Below are positions 25,876 to 37,861 of a stretch of 64,000 nt of DNA, in pieces. Under the pieces are notes generated by a model. That model had not been told where the DNA came from, did no database searches, and saw only the letters and a program-made list of their open reading frames with translations. Positions within the stretch are counted from its first letter, which is position 1. Each line of letters begins with the position of its first letter. A program made the position numbers and the translations under genes. Source of the stretch: Rhodococcus pseudokoreensis (GTDB lineage Bacteria; Actinomycetota; Actinomycetes; Mycobacteriales; Mycobacteriaceae). Location: contig NZ_CP070619.1 of assembly GCF_017068395.1 (NCBI RefSeq), positions 7,812,001-7,876,000 of the forward strand, given 5' to 3'.

Positions 25876-27819
25876 ATGGTCGACACCTCAGCTCCGAAGG
25901 TCACCGAAGAAGAAGCACGAGCAGTCGCGGAGGAGGCGAGGGAATCCGGCTGGGACAAACCCTCCTTCGCGAAAGAACTGTTTCTCGGACGGTTCCGGCT
26001 GGATCTGGTTCATCCCTTCCCACGGCCGGCTGCCGACGCCGCCGCCAAGGCCGAAGAATTCCTCGTCCGCCTCCGCGCATACTGCGAGGAGATGGACGGC
26101 AGCGTCATCGAAACGCAGTCCCGCATTCCCGACGAATACGTCCGCGGCCTCGCCGACCTCGGGTGCTTCGGCCTGAAGATCTCGGAGGAGTACGGCGGCC
26201 TCGGACTCTCCCAGGTCGCGTACAACCGGGCGTTGATGCTCGTCGCGTCGGTGCACCCGAGCCTCGGCGCGCTGTTGTCGGCCCATCAGTCGATCGGCGT
26301 CCCCGAACCGCTCAAGCTGGCAGGCACTCCCGAGCAGAAGCGCGAGTTCCTGCCGCGCTGCGCCCGCGGCGCCATCTCCGCCTTCCTCCTCACCGAACCC
26401 GACGTCGGGTCCGACCCGGCGCGGCTGGCGTCGTCGGCGGTACCCATCGAGGGCGGTGCCGCCTACGAATTGGACGGCGTGAAGCTGTGGACGACCAACG
26501 GCGTCGTCGCGGAACTGCTCGTCGTCATGGCGCGGGTACCGAAGAGCGAAGGCCATCGCGGCGGCATCTCCGCGTTCGTCGTCGAAGCGGACACCCCGGG
26601 CATCACCGTGGAACGGCGCAACGCGTTCATGGGACTGCACGGGATCGAGAACGGCGTCACCCGCATGTACAAGGTGCGCGTTCCGCGGGAGAACCTGATC
26701 GGGCGGGAGGGCGACGGACTCAAGATCGCACTCACCACCCTCAACGCCGGCCGGCTGGCGATTCCGGCGATGTGCGCGGGCGCAGGCAAGTGGTCGCTGA
26801 AGATCGCCCGCGAATGGTCCGGCGTCCGCGTCCAATGGGGCAAAGCGATCGCCGAGCATGCGGCCGTCGCCAACAAGCTGTCGTTCATGGCCGCGACCAC
26901 GTACGCGCTCGAGGCGGTGGTGGACCTGTCGGCGCAGATGAACGACGAGGGTCGCAACGACATCCGGATCGAGGCGGCGCTCGCCAAGCTGTGGTCGTCC
27001 GAGATGGCCTGCGTCATCTCCGACGAGCTGATCCAGGTCCGCGGCGGTCGCGGATACGAGACGGCGGCGTCGCTGGCCGCCCGCGGTGAACGGGCGGTGC
27101 CGGTGGAACAGCTGGACCGCGACCTGCGCATCAACCGGATATTCGAGGGGTCGAGCGAGATCATGCGGTTGCTGGTCGCGCGCGAGGCCGTGGACGCGCA
27201 CCTCACGGCGGCGGGCGATCTCGCCGACCCGCACGCCGACACCGGTGCGAAGGCCCGGGCGGCGGCCAAGGCGAGCGGCTTCTACGCGAAGTGGCTGCCG
27301 CAACTCGTCGCGGGCAAGGGGCAGGTGCCGACGTCGTTCGGCGAATTCGGCGTCCTGGCCAAGCACCTGCGTTTCGTCGAACGGCACTCCCGGAAGCTGG
27401 CCCGCTCCACGTTCTACGGGATGGCCCGGTGGCAGGCCGCACTGGAGAAGCAGCAGGGCTTCCTCGGCCGGGTCGTGGATATCGGCGCCGAACTGTTCGC
27501 GATGTCCGCCACCTGCGTCAAGGCGGAGATGCAGCGGCAGGAGAACGAGGCCGAGGGCGACGCGGCCTACGAACTCGCCGACGTGTTCTGCCGTCAGGCG
27601 GCGCTGCGGGTCGAGAAGTTGTTCGACGGTCTGTGGCACAACACCGACGACGCCGACAAGCAGGTCGCGCACTCGATCCTCGAGGGACGGTACGCGTGGC
27701 TGGAGCGGGGCGTGGTCGACCCGAGCGAAGGCACCGGTCCGTGGATCACCGAGTGGACGCCCGGCGCGTCGACCGAGGAGAACCTGGCGAGGAGGTTCCT
27801 GCACTCGACCCGGCTCTAG
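25876..27819 (+). CDS. Long acyl-CoA dehydrogenase (FadE/VLCAD-like)
   Basis: 647 residues, longer than the 380-400 of short-chain acyl-CoA dehydrogenases and close to VLCAD/ACAD9 forms, with an extra helical domain after about 480. Core motifs: [32 protein letters not shown] (about 170-184), KLWTTNG, a FAD-contact region [15 protein letters not shown], the quinone-like RGGRGYET near 395 and [20 protein letters not shown] near 420, where the family's catalytic Glu is placed. It oxidises acyl-CoA to enoyl-CoA and passes electrons to ETF. AGGAGG precedes ATG 25876. It is followed by a strong terminator. Confidence 0.92.
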   Translation: MVDTSAPKVTEEEARAVAEEARESGWDKPSFAKELFLGRFRLDLVHPFPRPAADAAAKAEEFLVRLRAYCEEMDGSVIETQSRIPDEYVRGLADLGCFGLKISEEYGGLGLSQVAYNRALMLVASVHPSLGALLSAHQSIGVPEPLKLAGTPEQKREFLPRCARGAISAFLLTEPDVGSDPARLASSAVPIEGGAAYELDGVKLWTTNGVVAELLVVMARVPKSEGHRGGISAFVVEADTPGITVERRNAFMGLHGIENGVTRMYKVRVPRENLIGREGDGLKIALTTLNAGRLAIPAMCAGAGKWSLKIAREWSGVRVQWGKAIAEHAAVANKLSFMAATTYALEAVVDLSAQMNDEGRNDIRIEAALAKLWSSEMACVISDELIQVRGGRGYETAASLAARGERAVPVEQLDRDLRINRIFEGSSEIMRLLVAREAVDAHLTAAGDLADPHADTGAKARAAAKASGFYAKWLPQLVAGKGQVPTSFGEFGVLAKHLRFVERHSRKLARSTFYGMARWQAALEKQQGFLGRVVDIGAELFAMSATCVKAEMQRQENEAEGDAAYELADVFCRQAALRVEKLFDGLWHNTDDADKQVAHSILEGRYAWLERGVVDPSEGTGPWITEWTPGASTEENLARRFLHSTRL

Positions 27820-27856
27820 GCCGCCGGGTTCCCTCGCGGCCGGGGCAGCACAACGC

Positions 27857-27890
27857 GGCACCCGCCGGCGTCACGGCGCCGGCGGGTGCC
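27857..27890. terminator. Intrinsic-type hairpin after the acyl-CoA dehydrogenase
   Basis: 14-base perfect arms (GGCACCCGCCGGCG and its complement) around TCACGG. There is no T-run, as is usual in this GC-rich group. Confidence 0.75.
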
Positions 27891-27979
27891 TGTGTGCGCA
27901 CGGCACCCCGGCCGAAACCCGGTCGGCCGCCGACCGGTGAAAACGGGGTGCGCCTATCCTGGATAATCGGTGTCGAGCC

Positions 27980-28021
27980 CTGTTCTCCGCAGAACAGTCC
28001 GCTCGTCCGAGACACCGTGTC
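27980..28021. promoter_or_regulatory. Leader structures upstream of hisD
   Basis: The 80-base leader after a likely -10 (TATCCT 27955-27960, or GATAAT 27962-27967) holds a perfect hairpin CTGTTCT-CCGC-AGAACAG (27980-27997) and the short palindrome GACACCGTGTC (28011-28021). The former could also be a protein-binding site. It does not show a clear T-box, although the C. glutamicum his operon is reported to have one. Confidence 0.4.
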
Positions 28022-28046
28022 CCGACAGTCGCAGAGAGGACCTCTC

Positions 28047-31125
<3,079 letters not shown>

Positions 31126-31138
31126 ACCGGACGCACTC

Positions 31139-31291
31139 GTGAGCGTCGTCCTCGTCTACGTCCTGTTCATCGCCGCGGGGATCGCGGCGGGCGGCGCGTA
31201 CTCCATGTGGAAGTTCAACAAACTGGCCTCGGGCGTGCTGCTTGCACTGGCGGTGCTGGCAGCCGTGGCGGGCGTTCTCAGGTTGATGTAG
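31139..31291 (+). CDS. 50-residue membrane protein in the his operon
   Basis: Begins at GTG 31139 (VSVVLVYVLFIAAG) and has two hydrophobic spans, about 2-20 and 29-48, separated by AYSMWKFNK. There are no domain-level clues. It lies between hisB and the MFS gene, whose GTG shares one base with its TAG stop, so the two are translationally linked. The spacing and frame suggest it is real, though it is too short to assess by composition alone. Function unknown; it could be an accessory peptide of the MFS transporter. Confidence 0.55.
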   Translation: MSVVLVYVLFIAAGIAAGGAYSMWKFNKLASGVLLALAVLAAVAGVLRLM

Positions 31292-32472
31292 TGCCGGTCG
31301 CTGTGGGGGAGCGCCGCGGCCTGCTCCGCACCCGCGGTCTGCCCACCGCGATGGTGATGGGCGCCGCGGCGTTCGGCGGCTGGGCGGTGCTGCTGCCGGT
31401 GGTCCCGCTGATCGTCTCGTTGTCCGGCGGTTCGGACACGCTCGCCGGCAGCGTGACGGCCGTGTTCATGGCCGCGACCGTCGCCACCCAGCTCGGCGTG
31501 CCCCGGCTCCTGCGCAGATGGGGGCACCGCTGGGTGCTCGCCGCGGGCTGCATGCTGCTGGGGCCGCCGTCGCTGCTCCTGCTGCTCTCCACCGAGGCGA
31601 TCCCGGTGCTCGCGGTGTCGGCCGTCCGCGGATCGGGCTTCGGCATGCTCACCGTCGCGAGCAGTGCGCTGGTCGCCGAACTCGTTCCGCGGCAGATGCT
31701 GGGCCGCGCGACGGGGGCGCAGGGAATCGCGGTGGCCGCCGCGCAGATGGTCGGGCTGCCGGCGGGGCTCGCGATCATGCAGCACTGGTCCGCGACCCCC
31801 GTCTTCGTGATCGGCGCTCTCATTCCCGCGCTCGCGGTCGTCGCGGTCACGCGGCTCCCCGCGATCGACGCCCCCGCGGATCGCGCGTCGCGCGGTCGCA
31901 TCCCGCTCGCCGCCGTGCTGACCCCGTGGCTGTCGATCGCGATCGTGGCGGCCGCGTTCGGCGGTCTGTCCAGCCTGCTGCCGATAGCGATCTCGGAGCG
32001 GGCGTCGCTCGCCGGGGTGATCCTCGCCGTGTCGAGCGGGGCGACACTGTTCGGGCGGTACGCCGCGGGATCGTTCTCCGACCGGCTCGGGGTGGGCCGT
32101 GCCCTGATTCCCGCGCTGACGTTCGTGTGCCTCGGCCTGGTCCTGTTCGCCGTCGCCGCGGCGACAGCGGCGCCCGTGCCGCTCCTGGTGTGCGCGGCGC
32201 TGGCATTCGGATTCGGGTTCGGCGCGGTGCAGAACGAGTCGCTCGTCATGATCTTCACCGCCGCGGGGCCGACCCGCTTCGGCTCGGCGAGCGCCGGATG
32301 GAACATCGGGTTCGACGCAGGCACCGGGTTCGGTTCCCTCGCACTCGGAGCCGTCGCGTCGGCGGCCGGGTATTCCTGGGTGTTCGGGGTCGCGGCGACA
32401 GCGGTCGCGGTGGTCCCGGCCGCCGGAATGCTCGTCGGCCGCGCCCTCCGGCGTCGTTCGGCCGCCGGATAA
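31291..32472 (+). CDS. Major facilitator superfamily transporter in the his cluster
   Basis: 393 residues with about 12 hydrophobic segments. It starts at GTG 31291, overlapping the preceding small membrane gene by one base. The loop between spans 2 and 3 (QLGVPRLLRRWGHRWVLAAG) and the FGRYAAGSFSDRLGVGRAL segment near the middle are MFS-like inter-helix motifs. It sits between hisB and hisH, where mycobacteria have no such gene. Export of a histidine-pathway compound or an unrelated drug is possible; nothing in the sequence decides. hisH follows after 9 bases. Confidence 0.85.
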   Translation: MPVAVGERRGLLRTRGLPTAMVMGAAAFGGWAVLLPVVPLIVSLSGGSDTLAGSVTAVFMAATVATQLGVPRLLRRWGHRWVLAAGCMLLGPPSLLLLLSTEAIPVLAVSAVRGSGFGMLTVASSALVAELVPRQMLGRATGAQGIAVAAAQMVGLPAGLAIMQHWSATPVFVIGALIPALAVVAVTRLPAIDAPADRASRGRIPLAAVLTPWLSIAIVAAAFGGLSSLLPIAISERASLAGVILAVSSGATLFGRYAAGSFSDRLGVGRALIPALTFVCLGLVLFAVAAATAAPVPLLVCAALAFGFGFGAVQNESLVMIFTAAGPTRFGSASAGWNIGFDAGTGFGSLALGAVASAAGYSWVFGVAATAVAVVPAAGMLVGRALRRRSAAG

Positions 32473-32475
32473 GGT
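32470..32475 (+). promoter_or_regulatory. Putative -10 element of hisH
   Basis: TAAGGT, 6 bases before ATG 32482 and overlapping the MFS stop. The downstream his genes may also be transcribed from here. Confidence 0.4.
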
Positions 32476-32481
32476 TGTGTC

Positions 32482-33117
32482 ATGACCGTCTCCACGATTG
32501 CCGTCCTCGACTACGGCTCCGGCAACCTGCATTCGGCCACCCGCGCTCTGGCCCGGACCGGCGCGCGCGTCGAGGTCACGTCCGATCACAAGGTCGCACT
32601 CGCGGCCGACGGTCTCGTCGTTCCCGGCGTCGGCGCCTTCGCGGCGTGCATGGAGGGTCTCCGCGCGGTGCGGGGGGAACGGATCATCGGCCAGCGTCTG
32701 GCCGGCGGGCGGCCGGTCCTCGGGATCTGCGTCGGCATGCAGATCCTCTTCGAGCGCGGCGTCGAGTTCGGCGTCGAGGCGGAAGGCTGCGGCGAATGGC
32801 CCGGCACCGTCGAACGCCTGCAGGCCGATGTGCTGCCGCACATGGGCTGGAATACCGTCGAGGCGCCGGGCAACAGCACGCTGTTCGCCGGTATCGACCC
32901 CGGCACCCGGTTCTACTTCGTCCACTCGTACGCGGCCCAGACCTGGGAGCTGCCGACGCCGGAGCGGCTGGCGCCGCCCGCCCTGACCTGGGCCGACCAC
33001 GGCGGTAAGTTCCTCGCCGCCGTCGAGAACGGCGCGCTGTCCGCCACCCAGTTCCATCCCGAGAAGTCCGGCGACGCGGGCGCGGAACTGCTCCGCAACT
33101 GGGTTCGCAGTCTGTGA
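32482..33117 (+). CDS. hisH: Imidazole glycerol phosphate synthase glutaminase subunit HisH
   Basis: Class I glutamine amidotransferase that feeds ammonia to HisF. 211 residues. [12 protein letters not shown] at the start, [13 protein letters not shown] near 50, the nucleophile Cys in GICVGMQIL near 82, and FHPEKSG with the catalytic His-Glu near 193. The partner hisF is at 34966-35739 rather than adjacent. A GTG start of the next small gene overlaps its stop by four bases. Confidence 0.96.
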   Translation: MTVSTIAVLDYGSGNLHSATRALARTGARVEVTSDHKVALAADGLVVPGVGAFAACMEGLRAVRGERIIGQRLAGGRPVLGICVGMQILFERGVEFGVEAEGCGEWPGTVERLQADVLPHMGWNTVEAPGNSTLFAGIDPGTRFYFVHSYAAQTWELPTPERLAPPALTWADHGGKFLAAVENGALSATQFHPEKSGDAGAELLRNWVRSL

Positions 33118-33372
33118 CCGAACCCGGGGACGGGCGCGGCGACCTGTCGATCGGCAGGCTCGCCGTGTACGCGATGGGTGCCGCCACCGCGGTCCTGGTC
33201 CTCGCGACCGCGATCATTCTGGGTGCTGAAACCGGGCCCCGTCCTCGGGCTGCTCGTCGGGCTGCTCGGCGTCGTCGGTGCTATCGCCGCTATGGGTTAC
33301 GTGTCGAAACGCATGACCCGCAACGCCTACGGCCGCGACCCCGAGGACCCGAAGCCGGGTTCCGACCGCTGA
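33114..33372 (+). pseudogene. Small two-span membrane protein gene with a single-base frameshift
   Basis: From GTG 33114 the frame reads a charged start, then the span YAMGAATAVLVLATAIIL, and from about 33221 onward becomes Arg-rich nonsense. The +1 frame takes over with KPGPVLGLLVGLLGVVGAI, then [18 protein letters not shown], and ends at 33372. Deleting one G of the GGG run at 33221-33223 restores an 85-residue two-span protein. This is either a sequencing error or a real inactivation. It lies between hisH and priA in the operon. Confidence 0.75.
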
Positions 33373-33377
33373 GCGAC

Positions 33378-33383
33378 TAGGGT
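33378..33383 (+). promoter_or_regulatory. Putative -10 element of priA
   Basis: TAGGGT, 8 bases before GTG 33392. It favours that start over the TTG at 33383. Confidence 0.45.
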
Positions 33384-33391
33384 TGTCGCAC

Positions 33392-34126
33392 GTGAGCCTG
33401 GTCCTTTTGCCTGCTGTAGATGTCGTCAACGGTGAAGCTGTTCGCCTCGTCCAGGGGGAGGCAGGAAGCGAGACCGGTTACGGCTCGCCTCGTGATGCCG
33501 CCCTCGCATGGCAGAACGACGGTGCCGAGTGGGTCCACATCGTCGACCTCGACGCCGCATTCGGTCGCGGCTCGAACCGTGAACTCCTCGCCGACGTGGT
33601 GGGGGAACTCGACGTCCAGGTGGAACTGTCCGGCGGAATCCGCGACGACGCGTCGCTCGAGGCCGCACTGGCCACCGGCTGCGGTCGCGTCAACCTCGGC
33701 ACCGCCGCCATCGAGAACCCGGAGTGGTGTGCCCGCGCCATCGCCAAGTACGGCGAGAAGATCGCCGTCGGTCTCGACGTGCGCCTCGTCGACGGTGAGT
33801 ACCAGCTCCGCGGTCGCGGCTGGGTCACCGAGGGCGGAAACCTGTGGGAGACCCTCGCCCGGCTCGACAAGGACGGCTGCTCCCGCTACGTCGTCACCGA
33901 CGTGAGCAAGGACGGCACCCTCACCGGCCCCAATCTCGAACTCCTCGCGCAGGTCTGCGCGGCCACCGACGCCCCCGTCGTGGCCTCGGGGGGCGTGTCC
34001 ACCATCGATGACCTCCGGGCGATCGCCGGACTCGTCGACCGGGGCGTCGAGGGATCCATCGTCGGCAAGGCGCTGTACGCGGGGCGGTTCACCCTCCCCG
34101 AGGCGCTCGCCGCGGTCTCGGGCTGA
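33392..34126 (+). CDS. priA: Bifunctional HisA/TrpF isomerase PriA
   Basis: Beta-alpha barrel of 244 residues that isomerises ProFAR to PRFAR for histidine and, in actinobacteria, also phosphoribosylanthranilate for tryptophan. [21 protein letters not shown] at the start carries the first catalytic Asp. [44 protein letters not shown] with the second Asp near 175 and [11 protein letters not shown] follow, all close to mycobacterial PriA. No separate trpF exists in the trp cluster 5 kb downstream, which supports the dual role. GTG 33392 is preferred because of the -10 element upstream. Confidence 0.93.
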   Translation: MSLVLLPAVDVVNGEAVRLVQGEAGSETGYGSPRDAALAWQNDGAEWVHIVDLDAAFGRGSNRELLADVVGELDVQVELSGGIRDDASLEAALATGCGRVNLGTAAIENPEWCARAIAKYGEKIAVGLDVRLVDGEYQLRGRGWVTEGGNLWETLARLDKDGCSRYVVTDVSKDGTLTGPNLELLAQVCAATDAPVVASGGVSTIDDLRAIAGLVDRGVEGSIVGKALYAGRFTLPEALAAVSG

Positions 34127-34135
34127 GTTCCCGCC

Positions 34136-34969
34136 ATGGCCCTGTCCCGCGATCCCCGGGAACTCCTCGCCGTCGCCAGTGAGCTGCTCGACGGAGTGCA
34201 CGACCGGTTCGTCTCGGGGGTGGGTGCGCCCAGCGCCGTCCACAAGGGACCCGACGATTTCGCGACCGCCGTCGACCTCGAACTCGAGAAGCGGCTGACC
34301 GGCGAACTGCGTGACCGGACCGGCATCGACGTCCACGGCGAGGAGTTCGGCGGACCCGACCTCGACAGCGGCCCTGTGTGGGTGCTCGACCCCATCGACG
34401 GCACGTTCAACTATTCGGCCGGTCTGCCCACCGCGGGCACGCTGCTCGCGCTCCTCGACGACGGCGTTCCCGTTCTCGGTCTCACGTGGCTGCCGCTCGT
34501 CGGGCGGCGCTACGCGGCCGTCGCGGACGGCCCGCTGCTCGAGGGCGGTCAGCCGCTGCCGCGGCTCGGCCGCACGTCGCTGGCGTCGTCGATCGTGGGC
34601 CTGGGGGCGCTGAACATCGACAGTCGCGGGCGGATCCCCGGCGCGTACCGGCTGCAGGTCCTCGCGCAGCTCAGCCGCGTGTCCTCGCGGATCCGGATCC
34701 ACGGGTCCACCGGTGTCGACCTCGCGTTCACCGCGGCCGGAATACTCGGCGGCGCGGTGGTGTTCGGCCACAATGCGTGGGACAACGCGGCCGGTGTCGC
34801 GCTGGTGCGCGCCGCGGGCGGTGTGGTGACCGATCTGGGCGGCAAACCCTGGACCGTGACGTCCGACTCGGTGCTCGCCGGAGCGCCCGGGGTGCACGGC
34901 GAAATTCTCGATATCCTCGGATCACTGGGTGATCCCCGTTCCGAGCCTTCAGGAGGGCGTACGCAATGA
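34136..34969 (+). CDS. impA: Inositol-monophosphatase-family protein ImpA
   Basis: 277 residues of the lithium-sensitive phosphatase fold. GEEFG near 65-70, [17 protein letters not shown] near 85-100 (metal-binding DPxDGT) and [18 protein letters not shown] near 210-225 (WDNAAG) are diagnostic. In M. tuberculosis impA has the same place, between hisA and hisF. It may be the histidinol-phosphate phosphatase of the pathway, or dephosphorylate inositol phosphate; the sequence does not choose. hisF overlaps its stop by four bases with AGGAGG inside the impA end. Confidence 0.9.
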   Translation: MALSRDPRELLAVASELLDGVHDRFVSGVGAPSAVHKGPDDFATAVDLELEKRLTGELRDRTGIDVHGEEFGGPDLDSGPVWVLDPIDGTFNYSAGLPTAGTLLALLDDGVPVLGLTWLPLVGRRYAAVADGPLLEGGQPLPRLGRTSLASSIVGLGALNIDSRGRIPGAYRLQVLAQLSRVSSRIRIHGSTGVDLAFTAAGILGGAVVFGHNAWDNAAGVALVRAAGGVVTDLGGKPWTVTSDSVLAGAPGVHGEILDILGSLGDPRSEPSGGRTQ

Positions 34970-35739
34970 CTCTGGCGGTTCGAGTGATCCCGTGTCTGGA
35001 CGTCGATGCCGGACGCGTCGTCAAGGGCGTCAACTTCGAGAACCTGCGGGACGCGGGCGACCCCGTCGAGTTGGCGGCCGCATACGACGCCCAGGGCGCC
35101 GACGAGCTCACGTTCCTCGACGTCACCGCGTCGACCGCAGACCGCGGCACCATGCTCGACGTGGTCAGCCGCACGGCGGAACAGGTGTTCATCCCGCTCA
35201 CGGTCGGCGGCGGTGTCCGCACCGTCGAGGACGTCGACCGGTTGCTGCGTGCCGGCGCCGACAAGGTGAGCGTCAACACCGCCGCGATCGCGCGGCCCGA
35301 GTTGCTCCGCGAACTGAGCGAACGCTTCGGCTCCCAGTGCATCGTGCTGTCGGTGGACGCGCGCACCGTGCCGCAGGGCCAGCCGGACACCCCGTCGGGG
35401 TGGGAGGTTACGACCCACGGCGGCAAGCGCAGCACCGGCATCGATGCGGTCGAGTGGGCGGTCCGCGGCGCCGAACTGGGTGTCGGGGAGATCCTGCTCA
35501 ACTCGATGGACGCGGACGGCACGAAGGCCGGTTTCGACCTGCCGATGATCCGCGCGGTCCGCGCCGCCGTGCACGTGCCGGTGATCGCCAGCGGGGGAGC
35601 GGGCGCCGTCGAGCACTTCGCACCCGCCGTCGGGGCAGGCGCGGACGCCGTCCTCGCGGCCAGTGTCTTCCACTTCGGTGACATGACGATCGGCGACGTC
35701 AAGAAGTCCATGCGTGCAGAAGGGATCACCGTCCGATGA
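34966..35739 (+). CDS. hisF: Imidazole glycerol phosphate synthase cyclase subunit HisF
   Basis: Barrel protein of 257 residues that uses ammonia from HisH to form IGP and [33 protein letters not shown] at the start carries the first catalytic Asp. [30 protein letters not shown] and [14 protein letters not shown] with the second Asp near 130 are typical. A strong AGGAGG at 34951-34956 precedes ATG 34966. It overlaps impA and hisI by four bases each. Confidence 0.97.
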   Translation: MTLAVRVIPCLDVDAGRVVKGVNFENLRDAGDPVELAAAYDAQGADELTFLDVTASTADRGTMLDVVSRTAEQVFIPLTVGGGVRTVEDVDRLLRAGADKVSVNTAAIARPELLRELSERFGSQCIVLSVDARTVPQGQPDTPSGWEVTTHGGKRSTGIDAVEWAVRGAELGVGEILLNSMDADGTKAGFDLPMIRAVRAAVHVPVIASGGAGAVEHFAPAVGAGADAVLAASVFHFGDMTIGDVKKSMRAEGITVR

Positions 35740-36080
35740 GTCTCGATCCGGCCATCGCGTCACGGCTCAAGCGCAACGAGGCGGGACTGTTCAGCGCCGT
35801 CGCGCAGGAACGGTCGACGGGCAATGTCCTGATGGTGGCGTGGATGGACGACGAGGCCCTCGCGCGCACCCTCGAGACCCGTAAGGGCACGTACTACTCC
35901 CGTTCCCGTCAGCAGTACTGGGTGAAGGGCGAGACGTCCGGTCACACGCAGTACGTCCACGAGGTGCGGCTCGACTGCGACGGCGACACCGTGTTGCTCA
36001 TCGTCGACCAGGAGGGGGCGGCGTGCCACACGGGCACGCACACCTGCTTCGACTCGGACGTGCTGCTCGCCGCCGACTAG
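35736..36080 (+). CDS. hisI: Phosphoribosyl-AMP cyclohydrolase HisI
   Basis: Zinc enzyme of 114 residues that opens the purine ring of [46 protein letters not shown] and the metal/Cys region [27 protein letters not shown] carry all family signatures. It is the monofunctional form, without the HisE domain, as usual for actinobacteria. It is the last his gene of this run. Confidence 0.97.
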   Translation: MSLDPAIASRLKRNEAGLFSAVAQERSTGNVLMVAWMDDEALARTLETRKGTYYSRSRQQYWVKGETSGHTQYVHEVRLDCDGDTVLLIVDQEGAACHTGTHTCFDSDVLLAAD

Positions 36081-36090
36081 CACAGCGGCC

Positions 36091-36134
36091 CTCGAGCAGG
36101 ATGTCCGTGTGCTCTCGGGCAGGATGTCCGCATG
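36091..36134 (+). repeat. Imperfect direct repeat spanning the tautomerase start
   Basis: CTCGAGCAGGATGTCCGTGTG (first 18 bases most conserved) at 36091-36111 recurs as CTCGGGCAGGATGTCCGCATG at 36114-36134, 18 of 21 bases alike. The second copy ends with the ATG of the tautomerase gene. It may be a duplicated promoter or ribosome-site region. Confidence 0.6.
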
Positions 36135-36311
36135 CCACTCATTCAGATCAGTCAGACGCCGGGGCTCACCGCGGAGCAGAAGCGCGCCACGATCGAGGCC
36201 GTCACGAAGGCCTACGCCGACGCGACGGGCAAGGATCCCGCGAAGGTGTGGGTGACGATCACGGAGGTGCCGCGCGACAGCTGGGGTGTCGGCGGGACGC
36301 CGCTCGGTTGA
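36132..36311 (+). CDS. 4-oxalocrotonate tautomerase-family protein
   Basis: 59 residues from ATG 36132: PLIQISQTPGLTAEQKRATI then VWVTITEVPRDSWGVGG, ending at 36311. The residue after Met is Pro, the catalytic base of the tautomerase superfamily after Met removal. Size and beta-alpha-beta layout fit 4-OT monomers (about 60-62 residues), which work as hexamers on enol/keto or unsaturated acids. Substrate unknown. The stop codon lies inside the first of three 24-bp repeats, so the repeat array has become part of the 3' end. It may belong with the convergent MarR gene and the dioxygenase next door in aromatic metabolism. Confidence 0.85.
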   Translation: MPLIQISQTPGLTAEQKRATIEAVTKAYADATGKDPAKVWVTITEVPRDSWGVGGTPLG

Positions 36312-36362
36312 GCTGGCGGGACGCCGCTCGGTTGAGCTGGCGGGACGCCGCTCGGTTGAGCT
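36291..36362. repeat. Three perfect tandem copies of a 24-bp unit
   Basis: The unit beginning GGCGGGACGCCGCTCGGTTG repeats exactly at 36291-36314, 36315-36338 and 36339-36362. Each copy can fold as GCTC-GGTT-GAGC. The first copy encodes the last residues and stop of the tautomerase; the array ends 10 bases before the MarR stop. It probably ends transcription from both sides. Confidence 0.9.
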
Positions 36363-36372
36363 GTGAGTGCGG

Positions 36373-36882
36373 TCAGGCCTTGCCGGTTCCCGCGGCGATG
36401 CTCTTGTCGAGCTGGGTGAGCATGGCGCCGGACAGTTCGGACAGTTGACGGACCTGGTCGGCGGAGAGGCCGTCGAAGATCAGTGATCGCACGGATTCGA
36501 CGTGCGGCGGCGCGGCCTCGACGACCTTGGCCATGCCTTCGTCGGTGAGGACGGCGTCGGAGCCGCGGCTGCCGCGGATGCTTTCGCGGCGCACCCAGCC
36601 GGCTTTCTCCATTTTGGTGACGACGTGGGACAGCCGCGACAGCGACGCGTTGGCGCGTTGCGCGAGCAGGGACAGCTGCAGGCGCTGGTTCGCTTCGCCG
36701 GAGAGTGAGGCGAGGACGAAGTACTCGAAGTGGGTGAGTGCGGAGTCGCGTTGGAGTTGAGTGTCGAGCGCGGCGGGGAGCCGGGTGACCAGTGCGATGA
36801 GGGTGAGCCAGGCCTCCTGCTGCTCTGCGTCGAGCCATCGGGTGCCGGGCTGGTCCGGCTTGCCCTCGTCGTTGCCACTCAT
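36373..36882 (-). CDS. MarR-family transcriptional regulator
   Basis: 169 residues from ATG 36882 with GGAGG upstream. The winged helix spans about 35-110 (LTHFEYFVLASLSGEANQRL, LSRLSHVVTKMEKAGWVRRES, SDAVLTDEGMAKV). It is divergent from the DODA-type dioxygenase gene and convergent with the tautomerase. TTGAAGGTTCAA in the divergent gap (37007-37018), just after the dioxygenase -10, is a likely operator. MarR proteins of this kind often sense phenolic or oxidative compounds. Confidence 0.88.
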   Translation of the reverse strand: MSGNDEGKPDQPGTRWLDAEQQEAWLTLIALVTRLPAALDTQLQRDSALTHFEYFVLASLSGEANQRLQLSLLAQRANASLSRLSHVVTKMEKAGWVRRESIRGSRGSDAVLTDEGMAKVVEAAPPHVESVRSLIFDGLSADQVRQLSELSGAMLTQLDKSIAAGTGKA

Positions 36883-37006
36883 CGGTGGTGTCCTCCGTCC
36901 GTACGTCGATCCACTGTGCAGCGTGTCCTCAATAGTTAGCACGCCGCGGGGCCGATTCGTGCCCGGGGAATAGTTGCCGCGCCCGCATGTTGACTCCTAT
37001 AGTAAC

Positions 37007-37018
37007 TTGAAGGTTCAA
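37007..37018. promoter_or_regulatory. Putative MarR operator before the dioxygenase gene
   Basis: TTGAAGGTTCAA, a 5-2-5 palindrome, four bases after TATAGT (36998-37003), a probable -10. Related AATAGTT half-motifs occur at about 36931 and 36969 toward the MarR gene. Confidence 0.5.
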
Positions 37019-37081
37019 CATCGCGGTCGGTGACGAGTTCACTTCTTCGTCGATGCCGGACCTCGATCCGAAGGAGTCGCG

Positions 37082-37861
37082 ATGACCAACGCCATGCCCG
37101 CCCTGTTCCTCAGCCATGGTGCGCCGCCGCTGGTGGACAGCGACCTGTGGGTGTCGCAGCTGGCGAAGTGGGCGGGCGACCTGCCGCGGCCCAAGGCCAT
37201 CCTCATGGTGTCGGCGCATTGGGAATCGGCGCCGCTCACCATCGGATCCACCACCACCGGCACGCCCCTCGTCTACGACTTCGGGGGCTTCCCCGAGCGG
37301 TTCTACCGGACCACGTACGAGTCGCCCGGCGCCCCTGAACTCGCGGCGCAGGTCGTGTCCCTGATGCCGGACGACGAGACCGTGTCGCACCAGCCGCATC
37401 GCGGCCTCGACCACGGCGCCTACGTGCCGTTGACGGTCATGTATCCCGACGCCGACATCCCGGTCCTCCAGATCTCGCTGCCGACCCTCGACCCGCAGCG
37501 GTTGCTGCACCTCGGTGAGCGGCTGCGTCCCCTGCGCGAGCAGGGCGTGCTGATCGTCGGTTCCGGATTCACCACCCACGGCCTGCCGTTCCTGCGCGAC
37601 CCGTCACCCGACGCGAAGGCGCCGGGCTGGTCGTCGGAGTTCGACGCCTGGGCGGACGAGCGTCTCGCCGCCGGCGACGTGGATTCGCTCATCGATTTCC
37701 GCTCGCTCGCGCCGGGCATGCCGTACGCACACCCGACGATCGAGCACTTCGCGCCGCTCTTCGTCACGCTCGGCGCGTCGAGCGACCCCGAGCAGATTCC
37801 CCGGCAGGTGATCGACGGCTTCTGGATGGGACTGGCCAAGCGGTCGATTCAGGTGGCCTGA
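37082..37861 (+). CDS. Class III extradiol / DODA-type dioxygenase
   Basis: 259 residues. LFLSHGAPPLV near residue 10, VSAHWES near 48 and HRGLDHGAYVPLTVMYPDADIPVLQIS near 125 place the zinc/iron ligands His-His-His of the LigB/4,5-DOPA-dioxygenase family, with the conserved late GSGFTTHGLPF. Members open catechol-type rings; some only bind zinc and have no known substrate. AAGGAG precedes ATG 37082. Control by the divergent MarR gene is likely. The 3' end overlaps the convergent peroxiredoxin gene by 13 bases. Confidence 0.85.
   Translation: MTNAMPALFLSHGAPPLVDSDLWVSQLAKWAGDLPRPKAILMVSAHWESAPLTIGSTTTGTPLVYDFGGFPERFYRTTYESPGAPELAAQVVSLMPDDETVSHQPHRGLDHGAYVPLTVMYPDADIPVLQISLPTLDPQRLLHLGERLRPLREQGVLIVGSGFTTHGLPFLRDPSPDAKAPGWSSEFDAWADERLAAGDVDSLIDFRSLAPGMPYAHPTIEHFAPLFVTLGASSDPEQIPRQVIDGFWMGLAKRSIQVA

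Noticed and set aside
27980..27997. LexA (SOS) box before hisD
   Set aside because: GTTCTCCGCAGAAC lacks the TCGAAC-N4-GTTCGA pattern of actinobacterial LexA; a leader hairpin is more likely.
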